A DNA stretch of 64,000 nucleotides from Clostridium akagii DSM 12554 (GTDB taxonomy: Bacteria; Bacillota; Clostridia; Clostridiales; Clostridiaceae), in NCBI RefSeq assembly GCF_000686725.1, contig NZ_JMLK01000007.1, forward strand, positions 309,470 to 373,469. Direction: 5' to 3'. The notes beneath the pieces are model-generated. The model saw only the letters and a list, made by a program, of their open reading frames with translations. It made no database searches and was not told the DNA's origin. Position 1 is the stretch's first letter. Every line of letters begins with the position of its first letter. Positions 27,075 through 35,064 of this stretch are shown here, piece by piece. The translations under genes and the position numbers were made by a program.

Positions 27075-27299
27075 ATGTTTCCAAATAATTTAGGATTTAA
27101 ACGTGGTGGGAATTGTTGTTGCAATTTATCGCAACTTACTATATTAATATTAATAGTTTTGCAGTTCAGTAAGAAAAAAGATTGTATAGGTACAGACGAG
27201 GACGGAGAAGGGCAACTTGTAGATGATGGTATATTATTCATAATTACTATATTTTATTTATGTTGTTGTAATCCTTGTAAACAACAAAGCATTTGTTAA
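27075..27299 (+). CDS. Cys-rich small membrane protein, paralogue 1
   Basis: The 74-residue protein has a CCCNLS start to helix 1 (QLTILILIVLQFSKKK), a polar acidic loop, the conserved VDDGILFIITIFYL helix and a CCCNPCK end. It is one of three paralogues here (also 28762 and 29410) that share S-L-x-L-x-ILILIxLQFSKK and LDNxILFIxxxFYLxCxxPCK. A strong GGGAGGGGG site precedes the ATG and a hairpin with a T run follows it. Confidence 0.75.
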   Translation: MFPNNLGFKRGGNCCCNLSQLTILILIVLQFSKKKDCIGTDEDGEGQLVDDGILFIITIFYLCCCNPCKQQSIC

Positions 27300-27304
27300 C
27301 AATT

Positions 27305-27336
27305 AAGGAGGGCAATTAATTTGGCCCTCCTTTTTA
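27305..27336 (+). terminator. Hairpin after Cys-rich gene 1
   Basis: AGGAGGGC pairs with GCCCTCCT, followed by TTTTTAA. A matching hairpin (AAGGAGGGTA / TACCCTCCTT) follows paralogue 2 at 29048, and a third follows paralogue 3. Confidence 0.75.
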
Positions 27337-27352
27337 ATAAAGGGGTGATATT

Positions 27353-27688
27353 ATGTCAACTAGTGATGGAGAGCCATTAGAAGGTGAAGAAGTTATAGAT
27401 GGAAATAATGATAATTTTGCCAATATGGATTTTGGAAATTTGGCAGGGCTATTTAAAAATATAGATATGAGCCAAATAATGAGTTTACTAGGCTCTGTGG
27501 ATATTGGGCAGTTATCATCTTTATTTGGTCCTATGGGTATGAATTCAGCAAATGTAGCTGAAGAAAGGCCGAGAGGAAATAAGGAATTTGAGGTTCTAAA
27601 TGCATTGAAGCCTATGGTTAATTCAGATAAGGCAGATCTTATAGATATGATACTTCAAATTTATACTATAAGTAAAATATTGAGATGA
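27353..27688 (+). CDS. Acidic small soluble protein, type A (copy 1)
   Basis: This 111-residue protein has short repeats built on Asp-Ile/Met and Leu-Leu-Gly (GLFKNIDMSQIMSLLGSVDIGQLSSLFG) and a C-terminal helix pair (VLNALKPMVNSDKADLIDMILQIYTISKIL). The last block aligns with IINAIKILLDSDKGELVAVLIEAYGMSRL in the 28363 gene, so the two are relatives. AGGGGTGA precedes the ATG. Function is unknown. Confidence 0.7.
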   Translation: MSTSDGEPLEGEEVIDGNNDNFANMDFGNLAGLFKNIDMSQIMSLLGSVDIGQLSSLFGPMGMNSANVAEERPRGNKEFEVLNALKPMVNSDKADLIDMILQIYTISKILR

Positions 27689-27889
27689 AATAAATCTTAT
27701 AAGCTATAAATGGATACGAAGATGATTTTTTACATGCCTAAAGGTGCATAATGTATGCACCTTTTTTTAAGGCAATCTATTCTGATAATTTTTACGTATT
27801 ATTTTCTTGATTGTGCCTAAACAAAATATGGATTAAAGAATAGTATATATTAACAGCATAGATTTTGCTTTTAGAAAGGAGGATAAAGT

Positions 27890-28273
27890 ATGGGCATAAT
27901 GGATATGATCGGGAAAACTGGTAAAGGATCGAATTTAATTGTATGGGGTTTAATCCTTGTAGTTGTTTTTGGATTTGGTAAGGGTAAAAAATTCTATAAT
28001 TTTAATTTTAATAAAGATGGAGAAAAAAATGGGAATGAACATGAAAATGTGAGGGAAAAAGAAAGGGTTACTACGCATCATGGACATAAACGTAGAACTT
28101 CACATACATCAGCAGAAAAAAAATTTGAAAATATGTCTAAAGAAATACCCAATGATAATAAAACTGGTTTTAAAAAAATTTTAGGCAATAATGGAATATT
28201 TATTCTTGTTGTAGTTGCTTTACTATTTTTATGTAAGGATGGGAAAAAACATACTTCAGAAGAAGCTGTTTAA
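27890..28273 (+). CDS. Small two-helix membrane protein
   Basis: The 127-residue protein has an N-terminal helix (NLIVWGLILVVVFGFG), a basic/His-rich central loop (VTTHHGHKRRTSHTS) and a C-terminal helix (GIFILVVVALLFLCK) with a charged tail. AAAGGAGG lies before the ATG. It belongs to the run of tiny genes at 26.7-29.6 kb and is not obviously homologous to the Cys-rich trio. Confidence 0.65.
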   Translation: MGIMDMIGKTGKGSNLIVWGLILVVVFGFGKGKKFYNFNFNKDGEKNGNEHENVREKERVTTHHGHKRRTSHTSAEKKFENMSKEIPNDNKTGFKKILGNNGIFILVVVALLFLCKDGKKHTSEEAV

Positions 28274-28362
28274 GGTTAGGGTTAAATTTATATTTTAGGT
28301 GAGTGGTTGTTAACTAAATATTCACCTAAAATATAATAATTTAAAAATGAGGAGGTATAAAC

Positions 28363-28653
28363 ATGCCTACACATAAAAAGCATCATCACATTGTGAAGGA
28401 GCCAGAAAGTAATAATAACAATAATCCATTTGATTTTAATTTAGACAGTATAGCAAAGTTATTGGGTAAAGTTAATCTTTTAGATATGGTACCGGTACTT
28501 GAAAAAATGGGGAGTAGAGAAGCAGAAGGTAATAATAAATCTAAAGCAGATATAATAAATGCAATTAAAATTCTTTTAGATTCAGATAAGGGTGAACTTG
28601 TAGCTGTTCTCATTGAGGCCTATGGAATGAGCAGACTGAGTATAAAAAAATAA
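28363..28653 (+). CDS. Small soluble protein, type A (copy 2)
   Basis: This 96-residue protein has a His-rich start (HKKHHHIVKEPE), an Asn run, one Leu-Leu-Gly repeat unit (LDSIAKLLGKVNLLDMVPVLEKMG), then the helical block ADIINAIKILLDSDKGELVAVLIEAYG shared with the 27353 protein. GAGGAGG precedes the ATG. Function is unknown. Confidence 0.7.
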   Translation: MPTHKKHHHIVKEPESNNNNNPFDFNLDSIAKLLGKVNLLDMVPVLEKMGSREAEGNNKSKADIINAIKILLDSDKGELVAVLIEAYGMSRLSIKK

Positions 28654-28761
28654 CATAATTTATTTTACAGTAGCACAAGTTTTCATATATTGAATAAAAT
28701 ATAATATAAACAAATGATGGAAAATATGATACAAAGCATTACGGCCCAAGGAGGGTTATTA

Positions 28762-29037
28762 ATGAGTAGAAGATATGAAAGTAATTGTGGATGTCAACAA
28801 AATGTTCCAATGTTCCCCAATATAGGCGGATTCGGCGGAAGAGGTTGCGGCTGTAGTTTACCTACTTTAATAATTTTAATTTTAATAATACTTCAGTTTA
28901 GCAAAAAATCCAGAAGAACAAGTTCAGGTTCAAGTTCTTCATCAGGTTGTGCAGGTAAATTAGTAGATAACAGCATATTATTTATAATAGCTCTATTCTA
29001 TTTATCCTGTAATAGTCCATGTAAAACAGGTTACTAA
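28762..29037 (+). CDS. Cys-rich small membrane protein, paralogue 2
   Basis: The 91-residue protein begins MSRRYESNCGCQQN after AAGGAGGG. It has a Gly/Cys stretch (GRGCGCSLP), helix 1 (TLIILILIILQFSKK), a Ser-rich loop, helix 2 (LVDNSILFIIALFYL) and SCNSPCK. Its upstream 60 bases are closely similar to those of paralogue 3, so the cassette was copied with its control region. An earlier in-frame ATG at 28714 lacks a site. Confidence 0.75.
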   Translation: MSRRYESNCGCQQNVPMFPNIGGFGGRGCGCSLPTLIILILIILQFSKKSRRTSSGSSSSSGCAGKLVDNSILFIIALFYLSCNSPCKTGY

Positions 29038-29047
29038 TTTATACTAT

Positions 29048-29082
29048 AAGGAGGGTATGTATTTACCCTCCTTTAAATAAAG
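29048..29082 (+). terminator. Hairpin after Cys-rich gene 2
   Basis: AAGGAGGGTA pairs with TACCCTCCTT, then TTAAATAAAG, in the same place as the hairpin after paralogue 1. Confidence 0.65.
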
Positions 29083-29092
29083 AGGTGTTTTT

Positions 29093-29317
29093 ATGTCTAG
29101 TAAAAATGATAATAAAGAAAGTAATAAAGATATGGATCCAACAGAAATACAAAATATGCTTAAAAATATGGATATGAAAAAATTGCAAGACACAGTGAAT
29201 GATGTAAACATAAACGAATTGCAACAAACAATAAATAATATAGATTTCAAGCAACTGGCAGCAATAATCAATATGCTTAAGTTTATGACAAAAAATAAAG
29301 GTAAAGGATCAAAGTAA
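29093..29317 (+). CDS. Small soluble protein, type A-like (copy 3)
   Basis: The 74-residue hydrophilic protein is a chain of three units with the pattern (I/L)-x-x-(M/L/I)-L/I-x-N-(M/V/I)-D/N (PTEIQNMLKNMDM, LQDTVNDVNI, LQQTINNIDF). It ends in a Lys tail. It lacks the C-terminal helix pair of the other copies, so it may be a shortened relative. AGAGGTG precedes the ATG. Function is unknown. Confidence 0.65.
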   Translation: MSSKNDNKESNKDMDPTEIQNMLKNMDMKKLQDTVNDVNINELQQTINNIDFKQLAAIINMLKFMTKNKGKGSK

Positions 29318-29409
29318 TTCACATTTTTTATATATCTGAATAATATATAGTATAAACAAATGATGGAAAATAAAGATACATTGACCACAGCCCAAAAGGG
29401 GGGGTATAT

Positions 29410-29628
29410 ATGTGTAGAAACCGCCAAGAAGTTGCAATATGTCAACCAGTACCAGCTATTGGAAATGATTGTTTATGTAGTTTGCCATCACTGGTTATAT
29501 TAATATTAATAATTCTTCAATTTTCTAAAAAGGGAGGACATGGCAGCAAATTGGATAATGGAATCTTATTTATAGTTGCATTATTCTATTTGTCCTGTGG
29601 TAACCCTTGTAAAAATACAGGTTGGTAA
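29410..29628 (+). CDS. Cys-rich small membrane protein, paralogue 3
   Basis: The 72-residue protein has NDCLCSLPSL leading into helix 1 (VILILIILQFSKK), a short basic/Gly loop, helix 2 (LDNGILFIVALFYL) and SCGNPCKNTGW. It is the most compact member of the trio. GGGGGG precedes the ATG, and a GC-rich hairpin (GAGGGC / GGCCCTC, about 29637-29653) with a T run ends the cluster. Confidence 0.75.
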   Translation: MCRNRQEVAICQPVPAIGNDCLCSLPSLVILILIILQFSKKGGHGSKLDNGILFIVALFYLSCGNPCKNTGW

Positions 29629-29735
29629 AAATTCCCGAGGGCTTAGGCCCTCTTTTATATCAGCAATTTGAAAAAATACTATGCACGAAAATACAAAATT
29701 CATGAAAAATTCATTGTATATACTAAATTAATTTA

Positions 29736-29763
29736 TTGCACAAATTGATTTTTCATGTATAAT
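29736..29763 (+). promoter_or_regulatory. SigA promoter of glmS
   Basis: TTGCAC (29736) and TATAAT (29758), 16 bases apart, precede the ribozyme. The start point would be about 29770. Confidence 0.6.
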
Positions 29764-29792
29764 ATATTGGTAGGCTTTTAATATATTATATA

Positions 29793-29946
29793 AGCGCCAG
29801 AACTTAAGTTGAGATGGATTTTAAAGCTAGCTTAAGTTGACGAGGACAAGGAGTATCGAAAATTCGGCGGATACCTTGCGGTATGGCACTACCGAAAATA
29901 TTGGTAAAAGCAGAAAGTGATTTCTGTGACAATATCAATAAGGTGT
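29793..29946 (+). ncRNA. glmS ribozyme: glmS ribozyme/riboswitch
   Basis: The conserved core is evident: AGCGCCAGAACU at the 5' end, with self-cleavage expected between A29793 and G29794, then GUUGACGAGGACAAGGAGU, UCGAAAAUUCGGCGGAUACC and GCACUACCGAAA. Glucosamine-6-phosphate acts as cofactor and triggers cleavage of the glmS mRNA. An additional 9-bp helix (29772-29780 with 29948-29956) would enclose the whole ribozyme. Confidence 0.95.
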
Positions 29947-29989
29947 CTAAAAGCCTTTTAAACTAAAAGTTGAAAGGTAGGTATTAATT

Positions 29990-31819
29990 ATGTGCGGAAT
30001 AGTTGGTTACATCGGGAAACAGGAGGCACAACCCATTCTTATGAATGGTCTTAAAAAGCTGGAGTATAGAGGATATGATTCAGCGGGGATAGCAGTTATA
30101 AACAAAAAAGATGAAATGAATATCACCAAAAGTAAAGGTAGATTATCAAATTTAGAGGATAAGTTAGCAAAACATGTTTTAGAAGGAAGTACGGGTATAG
30201 GCCATACAAGATGGGCTACACACGGAGAACCATCAGAACTTAATTGCCATCCTCATACAAATTCGAAAAATACAATAAGTGTTGTTCATAATGGAATAAT
30301 CGAGAATTATTTGCATTTAAGAGAATGGCTCGCAACTAAAGGTTATAAATTTTATTCTGATACAGATACAGAAGTTATACCAAATCTTATAGATTATTAT
30401 TATGAAAATGATCTTTTAGAGGCATCAATTAAAGCTGTCGGAAGATTAGAAGGAAGTTATGCACTAGGAATTATGTCTACAAATGAACCAGAAAAAATTA
30501 TTGCTGTAAGAAAAGATAGTCCACTTATTGTAGGAGTTGGCAAGGATGAATATTTCATAGCATCAGATGTTCCTGCAATTTTAAACCATACAAGAGAGAT
30601 TATCTATTTAGAAGATAAGGAATTTGTAGTTCTTACAAATAGTGGAGTAAATGTTTTTTCATTAGATGGTGAAAAGATAGAAAAAGAAGTTCATCATGTA
30701 ACATGGAGTGCTGATGCAGCAGAAAAAGGCGGTTTTGAGCATTTTATGTTAAAAGAGATTCATGAACAGCCTAAGGCTATAAGAGATACTATGACTTCAA
30801 GAATTATCCCTGGGCAACCAATAAATTTAGATAATATAAGTTTAACTCAAGAAGAAATAAAAAAAATAGACAAAATATATATAGTAGCTTGTGGAACAGC
30901 ATATCATGCAGGTTTTTTAGGAAAATATGTAATCGAAAAATTAGCAAGAATACCAGTAGAAGTGGATATTGCATCTGAATTTAGATATAGAGATCCTATA
31001 ATAACTGATAGAACTCTTCTAATTGTAATGAGTCAATCAGGAGAAACAGCCGACACATTGGCTGCTTTAAGAGATTGTAAAGCTAAGGGAATAAAAGTGT
31101 TAGCAATTACCAATGCAGTGGGAAGTTCTATAGCAAGAGAAGCCGATGATGTTTTATATACTTGGGCAGGTCTTGAAATAGCAGTTGCATCTACAAAGGC
31201 ATATACTACTCAGCTTATTACAATGTATATATTGGCATTATTCTTTGCTGAAAACAAAAAGACTTTAACAACGGATGAAATTGAAACAATTAAAAAAGAT
31301 ATGCTAACTTTACCAGAAAAAACTGAAGAAATGTTAAAGCATAAAGAAGTACTACAAAAATTTGCTTCAAACAACTACATGCATAAGGATATGTTCTTCC
31401 TAGGAAGAGGAATAGATTACGCTGTAGCGATGGAAGGTGCTTTAAAAGTTAAAGAAATTTCCTATATCCATTCAGAAGCCTATGCAGGTGGAGAATTAAA
31501 GCATGGTACAATTGCTCTAATTGAAGAAGGTACTGTAGTAATTGCACTTGCAACACAGTCTGATTTGTATGAAAAGATGATAAGTAATGTTAGAGAAGTA
31601 ACAACAAGAGGCGCTAAAGTTCTTGGTTTTACAGCCGAAGGCAATACAAGTATAGAAAAGACTGTAGATGCAGTAATATATGTGCCAAAGGTAACTGACA
31701 TACTGTTACCAGTTATTACTGTAGTACCATTGCAATTATTAGCTTATTATATTGCAGTTCAAAGAGGCTGTGATGTTGATAAGCCTAGAAATCTTGCAAA
31801 ATCAGTTACTGTAGAATAG
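29990..31819 (+). CDS. glmS: Glutamine-fructose-6-phosphate aminotransferase
   Basis: The 609-residue enzyme makes glucosamine-6-phosphate for peptidoglycan. It has the N-terminal Ntn glutaminase domain (catalytic Cys2 in MCGIVGYIG, then HTRWATHGEP) and two SIS sugar-binding domains (SQSGETADTLAAL, ASTKAYTTQ, LGRGIDYAVAMEGALKVKEISYIHSEAYAGGELKHG). Its C-terminus, PRNLAKSVTVE, is the stretch whose DNA is read by Tn7 TnsD as attTn7. A Tn7-like element begins 22 bases after the stop codon. Confidence 0.97.
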   Translation: MCGIVGYIGKQEAQPILMNGLKKLEYRGYDSAGIAVINKKDEMNITKSKGRLSNLEDKLAKHVLEGSTGIGHTRWATHGEPSELNCHPHTNSKNTISVVHNGIIENYLHLREWLATKGYKFYSDTDTEVIPNLIDYYYENDLLEASIKAVGRLEGSYALGIMSTNEPEKIIAVRKDSPLIVGVGKDEYFIASDVPAILNHTREIIYLEDKEFVVLTNSGVNVFSLDGEKIEKEVHHVTWSADAAEKGGFEHFMLKEIHEQPKAIRDTMTSRIIPGQPINLDNISLTQEEIKKIDKIYIVACGTAYHAGFLGKYVIEKLARIPVEVDIASEFRYRDPIITDRTLLIVMSQSGETADTLAALRDCKAKGIKVLAITNAVGSSIAREADDVLYTWAGLEIAVASTKAYTTQLITMYILALFFAENKKTLTTDEIETIKKDMLTLPEKTEEMLKHKEVLQKFASNNYMHKDMFFLGRGIDYAVAMEGALKVKEISYIHSEAYAGGELKHGTIALIEEGTVVIALATQSDLYEKMISNVREVTTRGAKVLGFTAEGNTSIEKTVDAVIYVPKVTDILLPVITVVPLQLLAYYIAVQRGCDVDKPRNLAKSVTVE

Positions 31820-31841
31820 GTTATATGAATAAAAATATTTT

Positions 31842-31930
31842 TGTTGTAGGTTTTGAATAAAGTTTGATATCTTAAAACAAAGTTTGATATTTTGTAATAA
31901 AGTTTGATATTTTAAAATAAAGTTTGAATA
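31842..31930 (+). repeat. glmS-proximal transposon end with four TnsB-type repeats
   Basis: The string AGTTTGATAT or AGTTTGAATA recurs at exactly 31861, 31881, 31901 and 31921, each preceded by AATAA or AACAA. Four overlapping sites on a 20-base period resemble the right end of Tn7. Confidence 0.85.
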
Positions 31931-31951
31931 AAATTTTATACTAAGAGAAAT

Positions 31952-32046
31952 ACTATACATGAGGTGTATAGTAGGTTAGACAAAATATAATATAACAATA
32001 GAGTAAAACTGAACATTCTCAAATTATGAGAGAATGTTCGGTTTTT
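31952..32046 (+). promoter_or_regulatory. tns operon leader: palindrome plus terminator-like hairpin
   Basis: ACTATACA/TGTATAGT (31952-31972) forms an operator-like inverted repeat. It is followed by a 14-bp hairpin AACTGAACATTCTC / GAGAATGTTCGGTT (32007-32042) with a T run, just before tnsA. The same layout with altered sequence recurs at the other end copies (45.7, 46.87 and 49.27 kb). It may stop glmS read-through and/or control tns expression. Confidence 0.7.
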
Positions 32047-32074
32047 TGTTATATAAAAGTGTGGTGATAAGTTC

Positions 32075-32914
32075 GTGGCAAAAAGATTTAGAAAAATTGA
32101 TATCGATAAATTAATTAAAGAAGGACGTGGAACGGGTGTTGGCATTGAATATAAACCTTGGATTAAGATTCAAGATGTGCCGTCTTTAGGAAGAAGTACC
32201 AGGTTAAAAGGAATAAAAACAGGTAGACAGCATGAGTTTCTTTCTGATATGGAAAAAAATTATTTCTATATTGTAGAGTATTCAGAATGTGCACGCGATA
32301 TAAGAGAGCAATATCCCTTACTTCCAATAGAAGAAACCTTAACAATAGCTAAAGAGTTAGGAATTGAGCATCCCAAAAACCCTAAAAATGGTGAGTATAT
32401 AGTAATGACCACAGACTTTTTTATAACTAAGGAGACAGAAGGTAAAATAGCCAATATAGCAAGAACAATAAAAGCAAAAGATATGCTTATGAATAAAAGA
32501 GTAATTGAAAAATTTGAGATAGAACGTGTTTATTGGGAAAGGAAAGGAGTTGAATGGTCAATAGTCACGGAAGAAGAAATAAATAAAACAATTGCAGAAA
32601 ATATAAGCTTTTTTCATAGTTATTATAACATTGAAGATATAGATACCTTTGTAACTATTGATAAAACAGAACTTGAAGATTTAGTTCTAGAATATATTAA
32701 AAGAACAATTGATACGGATAATTCAGTTAGGAAAGTATCATCGATTTTTGACAAAGATATGAATTTATCAAAAGGAACGGGGATAGCTATATTTAAGCAT
32801 TTACTAGCAAGGAAGATTATTCTTACTGACCTTTCAAAATCAATAGATATAGATACGAAAATGGATATTGATTTATCAGAAAACATATTGCATAAGGAGT
32901 TTAATATATCATGA
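32075..32914 (+). CDS. tnsA: Tn7-like transposase subunit TnsA
   Basis: This 279-residue endonuclease cuts the 5' ends of the transposon. The restriction-enzyme-like N-domain shows an acidic residue in HEFLSDMEKNY (54-60), Asp114 in MTTDFF and Lys133 in ARTIKAKD, matching the Glu-Asp-Lys triad of Tn7 TnsA in spacing. A winged-helix C-domain contacts TnsC. The start is GTG after GTGGTGATAA. It overlaps tnsB by four bases. A degraded second copy of its 5' end lies at 45746-45850. Confidence 0.92.
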   Translation: MAKRFRKIDIDKLIKEGRGTGVGIEYKPWIKIQDVPSLGRSTRLKGIKTGRQHEFLSDMEKNYFYIVEYSECARDIREQYPLLPIEETLTIAKELGIEHPKNPKNGEYIVMTTDFFITKETEGKIANIARTIKAKDMLMNKRVIEKFEIERVYWERKGVEWSIVTEEEINKTIAENISFFHSYYNIEDIDTFVTIDKTELEDLVLEYIKRTIDTDNSVRKVSSIFDKDMNLSKGTGIAIFKHLLARKIILTDLSKSIDIDTKMDIDLSENILHKEFNIS

Positions 32915-35064
32915 TAATGGAAAATGAAGTATTTAAGTATCTCGACGGAAAGGCTGAAAGAATAAGAATAATTTATATTGATAAAGAAAAAGCTGAAGTA
33001 TCTTTTGTAAATTTAGATATTAAATTATGTACACCAAAGCAAGAAAAGTTAAGCAAATTTCAAGAAGAAATTGAAAATGATATATTGGTAAAATTAACTG
33101 ATCCTCATTTAAAGAATATAGATGAAAGTAAAATATCAAAAGTAGAAAAACAAAAAAGAGATGCACATTGGGATTTAATATATAAGGTATGGGAAAATAG
33201 AAAAAAAGAATTTTTAGACAAAAGAACAAGAAATAAACTTTTGGAAGAAATTTCATTTTCATCAAGTGTTCCGGTTATAACTATAAGAAGACTTTTGAGC
33301 AGATTTTGGCAAAGAGGAATGACTAAAAATTCTTTGTTACCAGATTATAAAAATTCAGGAGCAAAAGGAAAGGAAAGAATTTTATTAGATAATAAGGTTG
33401 GTAGGCCTAAAAAAGCAAGCTATTCTGGGGAGGTAATTGAAGGCATTAATATTACTATGGACATAAAAAAACAATTCGATTTGGCAATAAACAAGTATTA
33501 TAGAACTAGCAATAAAATAAGTATTGTTGAGACCTACAACTATATTTTAAGAGACTTTTTTTCAGATCCAATTATAGAAAATGGAGAAAGAAAGTTTATC
33601 ATATGGGATAAATCAAGAATACCTACCTACGAGCAATTCTACTACTGGTTTAAAAAATTTGAAGATCCAAAGAAAGACATAATTTTAAGAAAAAGTGAAA
33701 AAGAGTTTGCTTTGAAAAATAGAGAAATACTTAGTAATTCTACAATTGAAACAGATGGTCCAGGAACTCGCTTTCAAGTTGATGCAACTATTGCTGATAT
33801 TTATTTGGTTAGTTCTTTAGATAGAAACAGAATTATAGGAAGACCTATTGTTTATGCTATAATTGATGTTTTTTCAAGACTTTTAACAGGTATTTATGTT
33901 GGATTAGAGGGACCATCTTGGCTAGGAGCTATGATGGCGTTGGATAATATGGTTACAGATAAAGTTGAATTTTGTAGAAGCTATGATATAGAAATAACCG
34001 AGGACCAATGGCCAGCTAAACATATTCCGGATATTATAATAGCTGATAGAGGAGAATTTGAAGGGTATTCAGTAGAAAATTTAATAAATAATTTGAACAT
34101 TAAAATTGAAAATACATCACCATACAGAGGTGACTTAAAAGGGATAGTGGAAAGAAATTTTAGAACTTTAAATACAAAGATAAAGCACAAAACGCCTGGT
34201 GCAATTCAAAAGGAATATAGAAAAAGAGGTGATAGAGATTATAGACTAGATGCAACGCTTACTATAGAAGAATTTACTAGGATATATATAAATCTTGTAC
34301 TTCTTCACAATAGCAAAATAATTGATAAGTATCCAATGGAGAAGGAAATGCTTCTGGGTGATGTACTTCCAATACCGATACAACTTTGGAAGTGGGGAAT
34401 AGAAAACAAAAAAGGAAGACTTAGAACTATTGATAAAGAAGTGCTTAGACTTAATATACTTCCAAAGGGTAGAGCAAATGTTTCAAGGGCAGGCATAAGA
34501 TTTAAAGGATTATATTACGGTTCTAAAAAGGCACTAGAGGAGCAATGGTTTATAAAATCAAAGGTGAGAAGTACAGAAATATTATATGATCCAAGAAATA
34601 TGAATAATATATATATACCACATGATGATGGTAAAAATTTTGAAACTTGTTACTTACTCGAACCAAGTAAACAATACAAGAATTGTATTTTAGAAGAAAT
34701 TGTATTCAACTTTGAACTTATTTCAGAGTTAAAGGAAATGGAAAAGGATAGACAAAATCAACAAAATGTTAATGTTGATGCTGAGATAGAGAAAATAGTT
34801 AAGGAAGCCAAGAAGAATAAAGATAGAGAAATAAATAGTGAAAGCAATAATAAAAAACTTAAAGGAATTAGGAATAATAGAACCTTTGAAAAGGAATTTA
34901 ATAGAGAAAAAGAAGTATTCCATCTAGGAAAAGAAAACAGTGAAGTTAAAGAGGGAGCAGTAATAGAATTACATAAGAATAATGCATCTGAAAATGCAGT
35001 AACAGGCAAGGACAGAATAATGGAAATGCTTAAAAAGAAAAGAGATGAAAAACGTGAAAAATGA
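32911..35064 (+). CDS. tnsB: Tn7-like DDE transposase TnsB
   Basis: The 717-residue transposase binds the terminal repeats and performs 3' cleavage and strand transfer. The catalytic triad is Asp291 (FQVDATIADIY), Asp379 (IIIADRGEFEG) and Glu414 (GDLKGIVERNF). The spacings of 88 and 35 residues equal those I recall for Tn7 TnsB. N-terminal helix-turn-helix regions precede, and a Lys/Glu-rich tail (about 620-717) probably contacts TnsC. It is coupled to tnsA (ATGA overlap) and overlaps tnsC by 11-20 bases. Confidence 0.95.
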   Translation: MIMENEVFKYLDGKAERIRIIYIDKEKAEVSFVNLDIKLCTPKQEKLSKFQEEIENDILVKLTDPHLKNIDESKISKVEKQKRDAHWDLIYKVWENRKKEFLDKRTRNKLLEEISFSSSVPVITIRRLLSRFWQRGMTKNSLLPDYKNSGAKGKERILLDNKVGRPKKASYSGEVIEGINITMDIKKQFDLAINKYYRTSNKISIVETYNYILRDFFSDPIIENGERKFIIWDKSRIPTYEQFYYWFKKFEDPKKDIILRKSEKEFALKNREILSNSTIETDGPGTRFQVDATIADIYLVSSLDRNRIIGRPIVYAIIDVFSRLLTGIYVGLEGPSWLGAMMALDNMVTDKVEFCRSYDIEITEDQWPAKHIPDIIIADRGEFEGYSVENLINNLNIKIENTSPYRGDLKGIVERNFRTLNTKIKHKTPGAIQKEYRKRGDRDYRLDATLTIEEFTRIYINLVLLHNSKIIDKYPMEKEMLLGDVLPIPIQLWKWGIENKKGRLRTIDKEVLRLNILPKGRANVSRAGIRFKGLYYGSKKALEEQWFIKSKVRSTEILYDPRNMNNIYIPHDDGKNFETCYLLEPSKQYKNCILEEIVFNFELISELKEMEKDRQNQQNVNVDAEIEKIVKEAKKNKDREINSESNNKKLKGIRNNRTFEKEFNREKEVFHLGKENSEVKEGAVIELHKNNASENAVTGKDRIMEMLKKKRDEKREK

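Noticed and set aside
31857..31930. Possible CRISPR array (regular 20-base repeats)
   Set aside because: The repeats are only about 15 bases, contiguous without true spacers, lack cas genes and match TnsB sites at a Tn7-like end.
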